From Tyto alba (lineage: Eukaryota; Chordata; Aves; Strigiformes; Tytonidae): DNA of 64,000 bases. A program made the position numbers and the translations under genes. The notes under the pieces were generated by a model. The model ran no database searches and had not been told where the DNA came from. It saw nothing but the letters and a program-made list of their open reading frames with translations. The DNA lies in contig NW_024881303.1 in assembly GCF_018691265.1 (NCBI RefSeq), positions 13,571,777 through 13,635,776 on the forward strand, given 5' to 3'. Shown one piece after another: positions 25,490 to 33,191 of the stretch (the stretch's first letter is position 1; each line of letters starts with the position of its first letter).

Positions 25490-27240
25490 AAGAGGATCAG
25501 AAGTAAGTTCAGCCCTTCTACTCTATCTGAGGAATTGCCCTCTGGAAAGTGGAATGGCATTTTTCCTGGAAGAATCCCCTTTTGTGGTTGTTTTTCCTTT
25601 CAACCCACATACCCATGCCTCTAGGGTCAAGGTAGGTTTTCCCTCCCACTTCCTTGTGTCCTCTCTGTGGTCGTTCAGGTAAAACCACAGGGTGCCCCAT
25701 GGTATGTACCTTCTATCTTTTCTCTCTTGAGCAGAGGAATGCTTACTTCTAATAGCTGAGATATTGTTCTGTACAGGTCGGGGGGACAACTTATTCTCAG
25801 GTTGCTGGAACTCTTGGGACAGTTTCTTTGCTAGTATGCCTGGCATTTTCTCTACAGCCATGAGGAGGGAAGAAGAAAGGCTTTCTTTGTATTGTCAGAG
25901 TTGGCCAGCTAATTCATCCACCGCTGGTCCCTCTTCATCTTTCCAGATCATTACTACCAATGCACTGGCATGTCACAATGGTGCACTCTGTACAAACTTC
26001 TGCTACATGGGTCATGTACATTGAACTTCATCTGGATCTGTGGGTAACTGTGCATTGTCTGGGTCATATTAAACCATCTCCTGCACAGCTAATTCCTTCA
26101 AGTAATGGAGACCTCTCTCCATGGTGGTCCACTTGCCTAGGTGACATACAACATCTTCCTTGAAGGGATACCTTTCCTGCAAGCCTGACAGAAGTCACCT
26201 CCAGGGGCTGAAGGCTTGTCTTTTTTCCAATTGCTTTGTCAATGCCCACTTCCTTAGGCAGGGATCCCAGCTGCCTGGCTTCCATACCTTCTAATTCCGA
26301 GCTACTGGCCCCATTATCCCAGCATCGGAGCAGGCAGGTGATAATGTGCTCGCCTGGATGATGGCTGGTATCTTTCTGCATATGTTGCAGCTCACTCAGG
26401 GATAGGTGATTGCCTCTGATTTTTCCTTTTCCTCCTGTTCCTGTGATGACCCTGGTTCATCGCTTACTAAGTGAACTGTGTTTTTTTGTATATCTCTTCT
26501 CTATAGGGGCCACTGTTACTGGCACAGGTTGGTTCTCTGATTCAGCTGCAGTGCCTGTCACAGGGATTAGAGTAACTGCAGTACCTGTTGGTCTGTTTTC
26601 GCTCCTTTGCCCCTGAGGGTGCTGCATAATATCAAGCAGTGTTTGGCAGATACTGGCCAGGGCCCAGCACAGTGCGGTAATTTGTGCCTCTTTGGAATAG
26701 CCACAGAATTTTCCTTTCAAATATTCTATCACATTATCAGGGTCCTGTAGTTGTTTGGGAGTGAAGTTCCAAACCATCGGAGCTGAGAAGTTCTCTAGAT
26801 ACCTGCCCATATTCTCTCATATGTTGTGCCACCCATGACTATCCAGCCTCAGGACAGATCTCTGGGTGATATTCTGAAATACTTGTTTAACATTAAACAA
26901 GATCTGGAACATATTCAGGAGATGTAGCAATAGTAACATGCTGATTTGAACATCCCAAGGATATTCAAAATTCTCAAGAGCTATTGTAAATTGCCTGGAG
27001 GAGAAGGGAAAGATGAAGGAAGATGTCTCCCTCATGGATTGCCTCTCCGAGGAAAAGAGGTAAAAGGTGTAATTGTTAATAGTTTCCAATAGATAACTCC
27101 CGAAGTACAGAGATGATGGCAATGCTGAATACAAATACCAGATTAGTTTCACGACCAGCAATTCTATCATATCATAAACCAGTGTTACAATAGTGGAACA
27201 ATACGGTAAGTTTAGCCCATGGGTGACAAACAGCACAACA
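25490..27240 (-). pseudogene. gag, decayed (provirus A)
   Basis: Three minus-strand frames at 26817-27236, 26457-26810 and 26064-26381 share one reading phase and are separated by stop codons. A fourth (25523-25861) is in another phase. The first piece is hydrophobic near its start (LLVVKLIWYLYSALPSSLYF). The second has a helical, matrix- or capsid-like composition followed by a Pro/Thr/Val-rich linker. The third contains CLLRCWDNGASSSELEG, which resembles Gag segments of avian endogenous retroviruses. I see no CCHC zinc knuckle. Gag forms the particle core. Position after the primer site and before protease supports the call. This region is largely absent from provirus B. Confidence 0.65.
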
Positions 27241-27418
27241 GGGAGAATGTACTACAAGTAAAGTATTACATAATGCAGCTTTACAAAAAAGCGCACCAAC
27301 TTTGAGAGCAAGTAAATGAACATCCTGACCCATGACTATTGAACTAATTTAATGAAAGCTTATAACAAATTTGTTCTAACATATTCCAGTCAGACTTGTC
27401 GTTATCTCAGTCTGTCGT

Positions 27419-27436
27419 GCCCCATGTTGGGCATGA
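27419..27436 (-). promoter_or_regulatory. Primer-binding site of provirus A (decayed, Lys-like)
   Basis: On the minus strand the site reads TCATGCCCAACATGGGGC, starting 8 nt downstream of the 5' LTR end. It corresponds to the better-preserved TGGTGCCCAACGTGGGGC of provirus B. Two of its three differences from that sequence (CA in place of CG, and a change in TGGTG) are what methylated-CpG decay and drift would give. Confidence 0.65.
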
Positions 27437-27605
27437 AAAAGGGCTGTCATGGTTTAACCCCAGCCAGCAACTAAGCATACACTCAGCTGCTCACTCACTC
27501 CTCACCCCCTCCCCTCCACCGCCCCCCGTGGGATGGGGAAGAGAATTGGGAAAAAAAATAAAACTCATAGGTTGAAATAAAGACAGTTCAATAGGACAGA
27601 AAAGG

Positions 27606-27668
27606 GAAAATAATAGCAATAGTAATAATAGTAGTAGTAGTAATAATAATAATAATAAAAAAATATAT
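27606..27668 (+). repeat. (AAT)n/(AGT)n microsatellite inside LTR
   Basis: AATAATAGTAGTAGTAGTAA followed by more AAT units, then an A-run. The 3' LTR of the same provirus has a short CAAAA repeat here instead, so the expansion happened after integration or differs between LTR copies. It creates meaningless poly-Leu and poly-Tyr frames on the minus strand. Confidence 0.85.
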
Positions 27669-27878
27669 ACAAAACACGTGATGCACAATTGCTCACTAGC
27701 CAACGACCAATGCCCATCCAATCCCCAAGCCACAGTGTCTCCTGGCCAGCTCTGCCCAATTTATATACTGAGCATGACATCATATGGTATGGAATACCCC
27801 TTTGGCCACTTTGGCTCAGCTGTCCTTCCTGTGTCCCCTCCCAGCTTCTTGTGCACTCCCAGCCTCTGCTGGCAGGAT

Positions 27879-27883
27879 GGTAT
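27879..27883. repeat. Target-site duplication of provirus B, left copy
   Basis: GGTAT immediately precedes the TG of provirus B. The identical GGTAT at 33027-33031 follows the terminal CA. The uninterrupted 3' LTR of provirus A has a single related CAGTAT at the homologous point (near 22219-22224), which proves the duplication. Confidence 0.95.
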
Positions 27884-28370
27884 TGTGGTGGTTTGAGCCT
27901 GTGTTCAGCAGCTAAAAGCCCTGCAGTCGCTCACCCACCCTCCCCCCACTTGGGAACAGGGAGGGAATCGGAGGGGCAAAGGGAGACTCACGGGTTGAGA
28001 TAAAAACAGTTTAATCACAGTAACAGAATAATACACTGACAGCAGTATCAGCGGGTAATGTACAATACAGCTGCTCAGCCCCTGCCGACCGACACCCTCC
28101 CGCTCCGGGCCAGCGATCCTGAACACAAAGACACCACAGCCACACTCCCAGAAATGAAGGCCCCTCCCTGCCCACTCCTGCCTTTATATAGTGAATGTAA
28201 TGTCACATGACATGGAATATCAGCCAATCCGGGCCCAGCCCTCCAGCTGTGCTCCCCCCGCACACAGGTGAGGGCACTGGGACCTGGGGAGCCCCTGGGG
28301 TCTCAGGGTGCTGCAGCACTCCTCCCGCTGCTAGACCAACGGGAACTATAGGCCAGCCCCAACCAGGACA
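27884..28370 (-). repeat. 3' LTR of provirus B
   Basis: 487 bp. On the minus strand it begins TGTCCTGGTTGGGGCTGG and ends AAACCACCACA. It has a TATATAAAGG promoter box (complement of CCTTTATATA near 28181-28190), an ATTAAA polyadenylation signal (28010-28015) and a GC-rich U3 part (28240-28345). By eye about 40 positions differ from the 5' LTR, many of them CG versus TG/CA, plus one 6-bp indel. Confidence 0.93.
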
Positions 28371-28386
28371 GTATCCACCCCTTATT
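28371..28386 (-). promoter_or_regulatory. Polypurine tract of provirus B
   Basis: The complement reads GGAATAAGGGGTGGATAC, ending exactly at the 3' LTR. It matches provirus A at the same place. Confidence 0.75.
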
Positions 28387-28787
28387 CCATATCATTTACA
28401 TTATGCTCACATTCCATATTTTTAATACATTTTAATTCATTACTAGCACACAGATATCATTCCCTCAGTCCATGGTCCATCATTGCAGGATGTATCATGA
28501 GTTGACTTGGTCCATAGCTTCAGGTTCCATCTGTCAAAACAGTCCCTTCAGGCAGGAGGAGCAATGCTCAGTCAGCAGGGCAGAGGTGTCCTTGGACCTG
28601 ACAGGAGGATGGCATGCAGTCTCTGTTGCAGTTGGAGCTGGTGGCTGATGCATCTGCTGGTGTCTGCATTCACAGTTTGTGGCAATCGCTGGGCATCAGT
28701 TGCTGGAACCAGTCCTATCTTCATCCAAGTTCATGTTTGCCATAACAAAGCATTGGTAGGGTGGCGTGGTGATTAATCTAACATGGC
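28387..28787 (-). other. Non-coding 3' internal region of provirus B
   Basis: About 400 bases lie between the integrase stop and the polypurine tract. No env-like frame, signal peptide or membrane anchor is present on the minus strand. A short plus-strand frame (28507-28776) is a mirror artefact. The lack of env is shared with provirus A and is usual for ERV-L elements. Confidence 0.6.
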
Positions 28788-29564
28788 TTATTGGCTATTT
28801 CCGCCTAACATTAAGTCCCCTTGAGGTACACATTGGACTTCCCCGTCCTTCTGCATTACCCACCAAGTGCACCCGGGTCCTTGGGCAAAGGTAATCCCAC
28901 GTATGGGCTTACCTTTACCTGAAGGAGGTATAACCCAGACAGTCTTCCCCAGCATGTTTTTAGGGTGCACTACCGGGACTCTGTCTCCATCTACAGTACG
29001 TAGAATGTTTGACTGTGCAGGGCCAGCCTGGTTGGCAGATCCTCTAGTATTGACTAACCAGGTGGCCTTTGCTATATGCGTGTCCCAATGCTTAAAAGTT
29101 CCGCCTCCCATTGCTCTCAGCATGATCTTTAGTAGCCCATTGTACCACTCAATTTTCCCAGAGGCTGGGGCATGATAGGGGATATGATATATCCACTCAA
29201 TGCCATGTTCTTTTGCCCAGGTGTTTATAAGATTATTTCGAAAATGAGTACCATTATCTGACTCAATTCTATCTGGGGTGCCATGCCGCCACAGGACTTG
29301 TTTTTCAAGGCCCAGAATAGTGTTCCGAGCAGTGGCATGGGGCACAGCATATGTTTCCAGCCATCCGGTAGTTGCTTCTACCATTATGAGCACATAACAC
29401 TTACCATGCCGAGTTTGTGGGAGCGTGATGTAATCAATCTGCCAGGCCTCCCCATATCTATACTTTAACCATCTCCCTCCATACCAAGGAGGTTTTAACC
29501 TCTTAGCTTGCTTGATGGCAGCACAGGTCTCACATTCATGGATAACCTGTGATATAATGTCCAT
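28788..29564 (-). pseudogene. Integrase, catalytic core and C-terminal domain (provirus B)
   Basis: Integrase joins viral DNA to host DNA. The 258-codon frame keeps the second half of the zinc-binding motif (Cys11 and Cys14 in CETC) and a full D,D(35)E core: Asp44 in WQIDYITLP, Asp103 in IESDNGTHF, Glu139 in SGKIEWYNG, with exactly 35 residues between the last two. The C-terminal third is Trp-rich, with a basic SGKGKP patch. The two His of the zinc motif lie upstream, in the previous frame (AHDSSGHQG), separated by one in-frame TAA at 29580-29582. The protein is therefore cut by a single stop and not otherwise shortened. The TTG-type first codon has no meaning as a start, since pol is normally made as part of a fusion. 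Resemblance is closest to ERV-L integrases. Confidence 0.9.
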
Positions 29565-29579
29565 AGTTAAGTCTACCCC

Positions 29580-30599
29580 TTAGTCATGAGCCCATCTATA
29601 TGTTGCATCTCTTCCTTGATGGCCCGAGGAGTCATGGGCCCAGCGAGTCATAAATTTTTCGCCTTTATGTTGCCAGTCCAGTTCTACTTGGGCCACCTTA
29701 ATCTTTGCAGCTTGGTCCACCTGTTGGTTGTTTTGATGTTCTTCTGTTGCTCGATTTTTGGGTACATGAGCATCTACGTGGCGTACTTTCACAACCAAGT
29801 TTTCTATTCGAGCAGCAATATCTTGCCACAAATCAGCAGCCCAGATGGGTTTGCCTCTACGCTGACAGCCACTCTGTTTCCACTGCCGCAACAACCCCCA
29901 CAGGGCATTTGCCACCATCCATGAGTCAGTGTAGAGGTAGAAGACTGACCACTTTTCCCTCTCAACGATATCTAGGGCCAACTGGATGGCTTTCACCTCT
30001 GCAAATTGACTGGATTCACCTTCTCCTTCAGCAGCTTCTGCAACCCGTCGTGTGGGGCTCCACACAGCAGCCTTCCACTTCCGATGTTTCCCTACAATGT
30101 GGCAGGACCTGTCAGTAAACAGAGCATATCTCTTCTCATTATCTGGTAGTTCATTATATGGCGGTGCCTCTTCAGCTTGGGTCACCTCTGCCTCTGGTGA
30201 CATTCCAAAGTCTTTGTTCTCTGGCCAATTTGTAATTACTTCTAGTATTCCTGGGCAGTTGGCATTTCCTATTTGAGCCCGCTGTGTAATGAGTGCGATC
30301 CACTTACTCCACGTAGTATCAGTTGCATGATGTGTTGAGGGGACCCTCCCTTTGAACATCCAGCCCAGTACTGGCAGTCGGGGTGCCAAGAGGAGCTGTG
30401 CTTCTGTACCAATCACTTCTGAAGCAGCCTGAACCCCTTCATATGCTGCCAACATCTCTTTTTCAGTTGGAGCATAACGGGCTTTGGATCCTCCATATCC
30501 TCGACTCCAGAATCCCAGGGGTCGACTCCGAGTCTCCCCTGGTGCCCTCTGCCAAAGACTCCAGGTAGGGCCATTCTCCCCAGTTGCAGTGTAGAGCAC
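29580..30599 (-). pseudogene. RT connection, RNase H and N-terminal integrase (provirus B)
   Basis: A 339-codon open piece of pol. Residues 1-110 form the connection between RT and RNase H. RNase H follows at about 155-305 with all four acidic residues visible: Asp163 (LFTDRS), Glu201 (FAEVKAIQLAL), Asp225 (YTDSWMVANAL) and Asp295 (QQVDQAA). The usual TDGS has become TDRS. The last 30 residues carry the His-His half of the integrase zinc motif (AHDSSGHQG). The frame ends at a TAA (29580-29582), with integrase continuing in phase beyond it. Upstream it is in phase with RT, separated by a TAG at 30705-30707. In a working virus this part would degrade the RNA template and begin integrase. Confidence 0.88.
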
Positions 30600-30704
30600 A
30601 TTTTTAACATCATGTCCTGCCCGAACTGGCCCAAGGACTACAGCATGAACTCCTTCTTGTTTAATTTGTTTAAAAGCTTGCTTTTGCTCAAGGCCCCATA
30701 AAAA

Positions 30705-31487
30705 CTAATTTTTCTTCCGGGTCACTTGATAAAGAGGGCTTATGATCTGACTGCAATTTGGAATATGCATTCTCCAGAAGCCTACCACACCTAAGAAAGT
30801 TTGTGCTTCCTTTCTGCTGGTTGGTGGAGAAATAGCTATTATTTTATTAATCACATCCATTGGAATTTGACAAGGTCCATCTTGCCATTTGATTCCTAAA
30901 AACTGAATCTCCTGTGCAGGGCCCTTGACTTTACCCCGTTTTATGGCAAAGCCAGCTCTCAAAAGAATTTTAACTGTTCTCTCTCCCTTCTCAAAAACTT
31001 CTTCTGCTGTATTCCCCCATACAATGATGTCATCAATGTATTGTAAGTGTTCTGGAGCTTCACCCTGTTCCAGTGCAGTGTGGATCAGTCCATGGCAAAT
31101 AGTGGGACTGTGTTTCCACCCCTGGGGCAGTCGGTTCCAGGTGTATTGGATACCCCTCCAGGTGAAAGCAAATTGTGACCTGCACTCTAGTGCCAGAGGG
31201 ATTGAGAAAAAGGCATTGGCGATATCAGTTGTAGCGAACCACTTGGCTGCCTTTGACTCCAATTCCTACTGAAGCTGCAGCATGTCCGGCACAGCAGCAC
31301 TTAGCGGTGGTGTGACTTCATTCAGGCCCCGAGAGTCCACTGTCAGTCTCCACTCTCCATTAGACTTCCGCACTGGCCATGTGGGGCTGTGGAAGGGTGA
31401 GCGAGTCTTGCTGATCACCCCTTGGCTCTCAAGTTGACGAATCGGTGGATGGGAACTACAGAGTCTCTGTTGGTGCGATATTGCCAT
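30705..31487 (-). pseudogene. Reverse transcriptase fingers, palm and thumb (provirus B)
   Basis: Two minus-strand frames in the same phase, 31266-31487 and 30705-31262, separated by one TAG (31266-31268). The upstream piece has the fingers pattern GVISKTRSPFHSP and WRLTVDSRGLNEV. The downstream piece has the first catalytic Asp at residue 13 (TTDIANAFFSIPL), LPQGWKHSP at 45-53, and the active-site YIDD at 75-78 (codons at 31029-31040). After the thumb a TAG at 30705-30707 ends the piece. Near 31443-31452 about 4 bp are missing relative to provirus A, shifting the frame just upstream. In the virus this enzyme copies RNA to DNA. Here it is broken into pieces. Confidence 0.9.
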
Positions 31488-31499
31488 CAGTGCACAGTC

Positions 31500-31751
31500 G
31501 TGGTAGCGATCGGCACCTGTTGCTCTTCAACCTTCAGTAGTCCCACAGCAGAAGGATCCTCTGAGAGCCCTGGCAGAGTGGACAGCTGTTTGATTTCTTC
31601 TGTCTCCAAGGCAGCTATACCAAAAGCTCACCGGTACCCTTTTGGGTCCTTAAAATACCCTCTCCGGAGATAAACTGTTCCAAGAATACAAGGAGCTTAT
31701 GGGCCAGTCACAACAGGGTGCTTTGGCCACTCATTTCCAGTTAGGCTCACC
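31500..31751 (-). pseudogene. Protease-RT linker, frameshifted (provirus B)
   Basis: DNA homologous to the 24937-25179 frame of provirus A. In B the coding phase here differs from that of the flanking protease and RT pieces, so an indel lies at each end: near 31752-31760 and near 31445. A stop (complement of TTA at 31697-31699) also lies in the apparent ancestral phase. No motif of known function is visible. Confidence 0.6.
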
Positions 31752-32030
31752 TCAGTCTCCAACAGTCAGCTGCTGAGACCCCTCTGTCACTCCTGAAATA
31801 CAAATAGGCTCTGTTCCTTGGAAATTTGATGGCATCAGGGTGCATTGGGCACCAGTGTCCACTAGAGCCTTATACTCCTGGGGGTCAGATGTGCCAGGCC
31901 ATTGAATCCACACAGTCCAGTAAACACAGTTGTCCCTCTCCTCCACCTGGCTGGAGGCCCCTCTAATGTTGGTCATAGTATCCATTATCGATGAAGGGGT
32001 TAGTGCGGTCTGTGTGAATCTCAGTCTCAT
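31752..32030 (-). pseudogene. Aspartic protease (provirus B)
   Basis: Retroviral protease matures Gag-Pol as a dimer. The 92-codon piece contains the active-site motif ALVDTGAQCTLMP with Asp-Thr-Gly at residues 58-60 (codons at 31848-31859). The conserved flap and the Gly-Arg-Asn/Asp segment are not clearly visible before the frame ends at a TGA (31752-31754). Its upstream edge abuts the gag deletion. The intact DTG contrasts with provirus A, where this triplet appears lost. Confidence 0.82.
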
Positions 32031-32035
32031 CCTGG

Positions 32036-32478
32036 TTACGCACTTCTTGTAAGTATGACTTGGAAGTTCTCAGCATTCTCAAGTATACTGGCAAGTAGCC
32101 TGGAGAAGGGGAAGATGGAAGAAGGTATCTCTCCCTTGGGTGGGCTCTCCAAGGAGAAAAGGTGGAGGGTGTAGCTACTAACCCATTCCACTAGGTTCCC
32201 CCAGTGTACACAGACGATGACCACGCTGAGTACAAATGCCCCACTACTCTCAGGACTGATGATTTTATCATGCCATAGATTAGTGTTACATAATACAGCA
32301 AGGCAAAAATCTTAATCCAATTCCCACGGGTAATAAGCAGCAGCATGGGGACTACATACGGTAAGTAATGTGATGTAGAACACAACTGCGGCAACAAAAC
32401 CCACGATTTTAGGAACCAAGCAAATGACATTATAACAGGATGGGCAGTTGACATTATAATAAACTTGATAACACACAC
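32036..32478 (-). pseudogene. gag N-terminal remnant, hydrophobic (provirus B)
   Basis: Two overlapping minus-strand frames (32191-32478 and 32036-32224) together align with the start of gag in provirus A, so one frameshift separates them near 32200. The first is strikingly hydrophobic, with runs such as YVVPMLLLI and FALLYYVTLIYG that look like membrane segments. The second contains SSIFPFSRLLASILENAE, shared with A (SFIFPFSSRQFTIALENFE). Homology to A stops near 32060-32072 and resumes at protease, so the rest of gag is deleted. The function of the hydrophobic start is unknown to me. Confidence 0.6.
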
Positions 32479-32507
32479 AGATCAAATCTGTTATCTCATC
32501 CCCTTGT

Positions 32508-32525
32508 GCCCCACGTTGGGCACCA
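32508..32525 (-). promoter_or_regulatory. Primer-binding site of provirus B (tRNA-Lys-like)
   Basis: The minus strand reads TGGTGCCCAACGTGGGGC, one base from the TGGCGCCCAACGTGGGGC type associated with tRNA-Lys1,2 in betaretroviruses. It begins 8 nt (GTCCTTTT) after the end of the 5' LTR, a longer gap than the 0-3 nt that is usual. Provirus A has the same spacing. Confidence 0.75.
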
Positions 32526-32533
32526 AAAAGGAC

Positions 32534-33026
32534 TGTGGTGGATTGAGCCTGTGTTCAGCAGCTAAACGCCCCGCAGTCGCTCACCCACCCTCCCCCCACT
32601 TGGGAACAGGGAGGGAATCGGTGGGGCAAAGGGAGACTTGTGGGTTGAGATAAAAACAGTTTAATAACAGTAACAGAATAATACACTGACAGCAGTATCA
32701 ACAGGTAATGTACAATACAGCTGCTCAGCCCCTGCCAACCAACACCTGCCTGCTCCTGGCTGGTGATCCCAAACACAAAGACACCACAGCAACACCCCCA
32801 GAAGTGGCAGGCTGTCCTGACCCACTCCTGCCTTTATATAGTGAATGTAATGTCACGTGACATGGACTATCGGCCAATCCGGGCCCAGCCCTCCAGCTGT
32901 GCTCCCCCCGCCCCCGCACACAGGTGAGGGCACTGGGACCTGGGGAGCCCCTGGGGTCTCAGGGTGCTGCAGCACTCCTCCTGCTGCCAAACCAACAGGA
33001 ACTCTAGTCCAGCCCCAACCAGGACA
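32534..33026 (-). repeat. 5' LTR of provirus B
   Basis: 493 bp, the partner of 27884-28370. The TATATAAAGG box is the complement of 32831-32840. The ATTAAA polyadenylation signal is near 32660. It has an extra GCCCCC unit near 32911-32916 compared with the 3' LTR. Its ends, TGTCCTGG and CCACCACA on the minus strand, are identical to those of the 3' LTR. Confidence 0.93.
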
Positions 33027-33031
33027 GGTAT
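33027..33031. repeat. Target-site duplication of provirus B, right copy
   Basis: GGTAT, identical to 27879-27883. From here the interrupted LTR of provirus A resumes with GAGAAGCTGAAAAGTCCTT. Confidence 0.95.
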
Positions 33032-33186
33032 GAGAAGCTGAAAAGTCCTTACTTAGTATAAACACTGCTTAGCAACAACTAAAACATAGGTGTGTTATCA
33101 ACATTATTCTTATCCTAACTCCAAACCACAGCACTATACAAGCTACTAGAAAGAAAATTAACTTTATTCCATCTGAAACTAGGACA
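33032..33186 (-). repeat. 5' LTR of provirus A, outer part
   Basis: 155 bp matching the 22226-22376 part of the 3' LTR (GAGAAGCTGAAAAGTCCTT through ATCTGAAACTAGGACA). It ends at the outer border. It was separated from 27445-27883 by the insertion of provirus B. Confidence 0.93.
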
Positions 33187-33191
33187 AATGG
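33187..33191. repeat. Target-site duplication of provirus A, right copy
   Basis: AATGG, the partner of AATGC at 21829-21833. Confidence 0.7.

Larger units (their letters stand above)
27445..27883 (-). repeat. 5' LTR of provirus A, part adjoining the internal region
   Basis: It starts TGTCATGGTTTAACCCCAGC on the plus strand and runs up to the insertion point of provirus B. On the minus strand this holds the promoter and R/U5 parts: a TATA box CAGTATATAA at 27761-27770 and a polyadenylation signal ATTGAA/ATTAAA region near 27585. A trinucleotide expansion lies at 27606-27660. The remaining piece of the LTR is 33032-33186. Confidence 0.92.
27884..33026 (-). mobile_element. Provirus B: ERV-L-like endogenous retrovirus inserted in LTR of provirus A
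   Basis: 5143 bp on the minus strand: 5' LTR 32534-33026, internal part 28371-32533, 3' LTR 27884-28370, flanked by GGTAT on both sides. LTRs begin TGTCCTGG and end CCACCACA. The internal part holds a primer-binding site, a short gag remnant, protease, reverse transcriptase, RNase H and integrase, a polypurine tract, and no env. From 32030 to 28788 the main pieces share one reading phase, broken by in-frame stops at 31752, 31266, 30705 and 29580 and by at least one small deletion near 31445. The GIEW..H.PY.....G.IE.YNG pattern of the integrase is ERV-L-like. It is defective through loss of most of gag and through the stops. Confidence 0.93.
21834..33186 (-). mobile_element. Provirus A: old ERV-L-like endogenous retrovirus, interrupted by provirus B
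   Basis: An LTR retrovirus on the minus strand. Its 3' LTR is 21834-22376, its internal part 22377-27444, and its 5' LTR is split into 27445-27883 and 33032-33186 by a second provirus. LTR termini on the minus strand are TGTCCTAG...TGACA. The internal part contains decayed gag, protease, reverse transcriptase and RNase H and the tail of integrase in the usual order, and no env. Nearly all frames are broken. The integrase catalytic core is missing and the protease active-site triplet looks altered. The outer 5-bp duplication AATGC/AATGG marks the original insertion. It must be older than provirus B. Family placement rests on resemblance of pol to provirus B, where motifs are clearer. Confidence 0.88.

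Noticed and set aside
27491..27783. Poly-Leu and poly-Tyr frames
   Set aside because: They arise from the AAT/AGT microsatellite in the LTR of provirus A.
28387..28787. env gene in provirus B (and 22393-22955 in A)
   Set aside because: No signal peptide, fusion peptide, membrane anchor or long frame on the minus strand.
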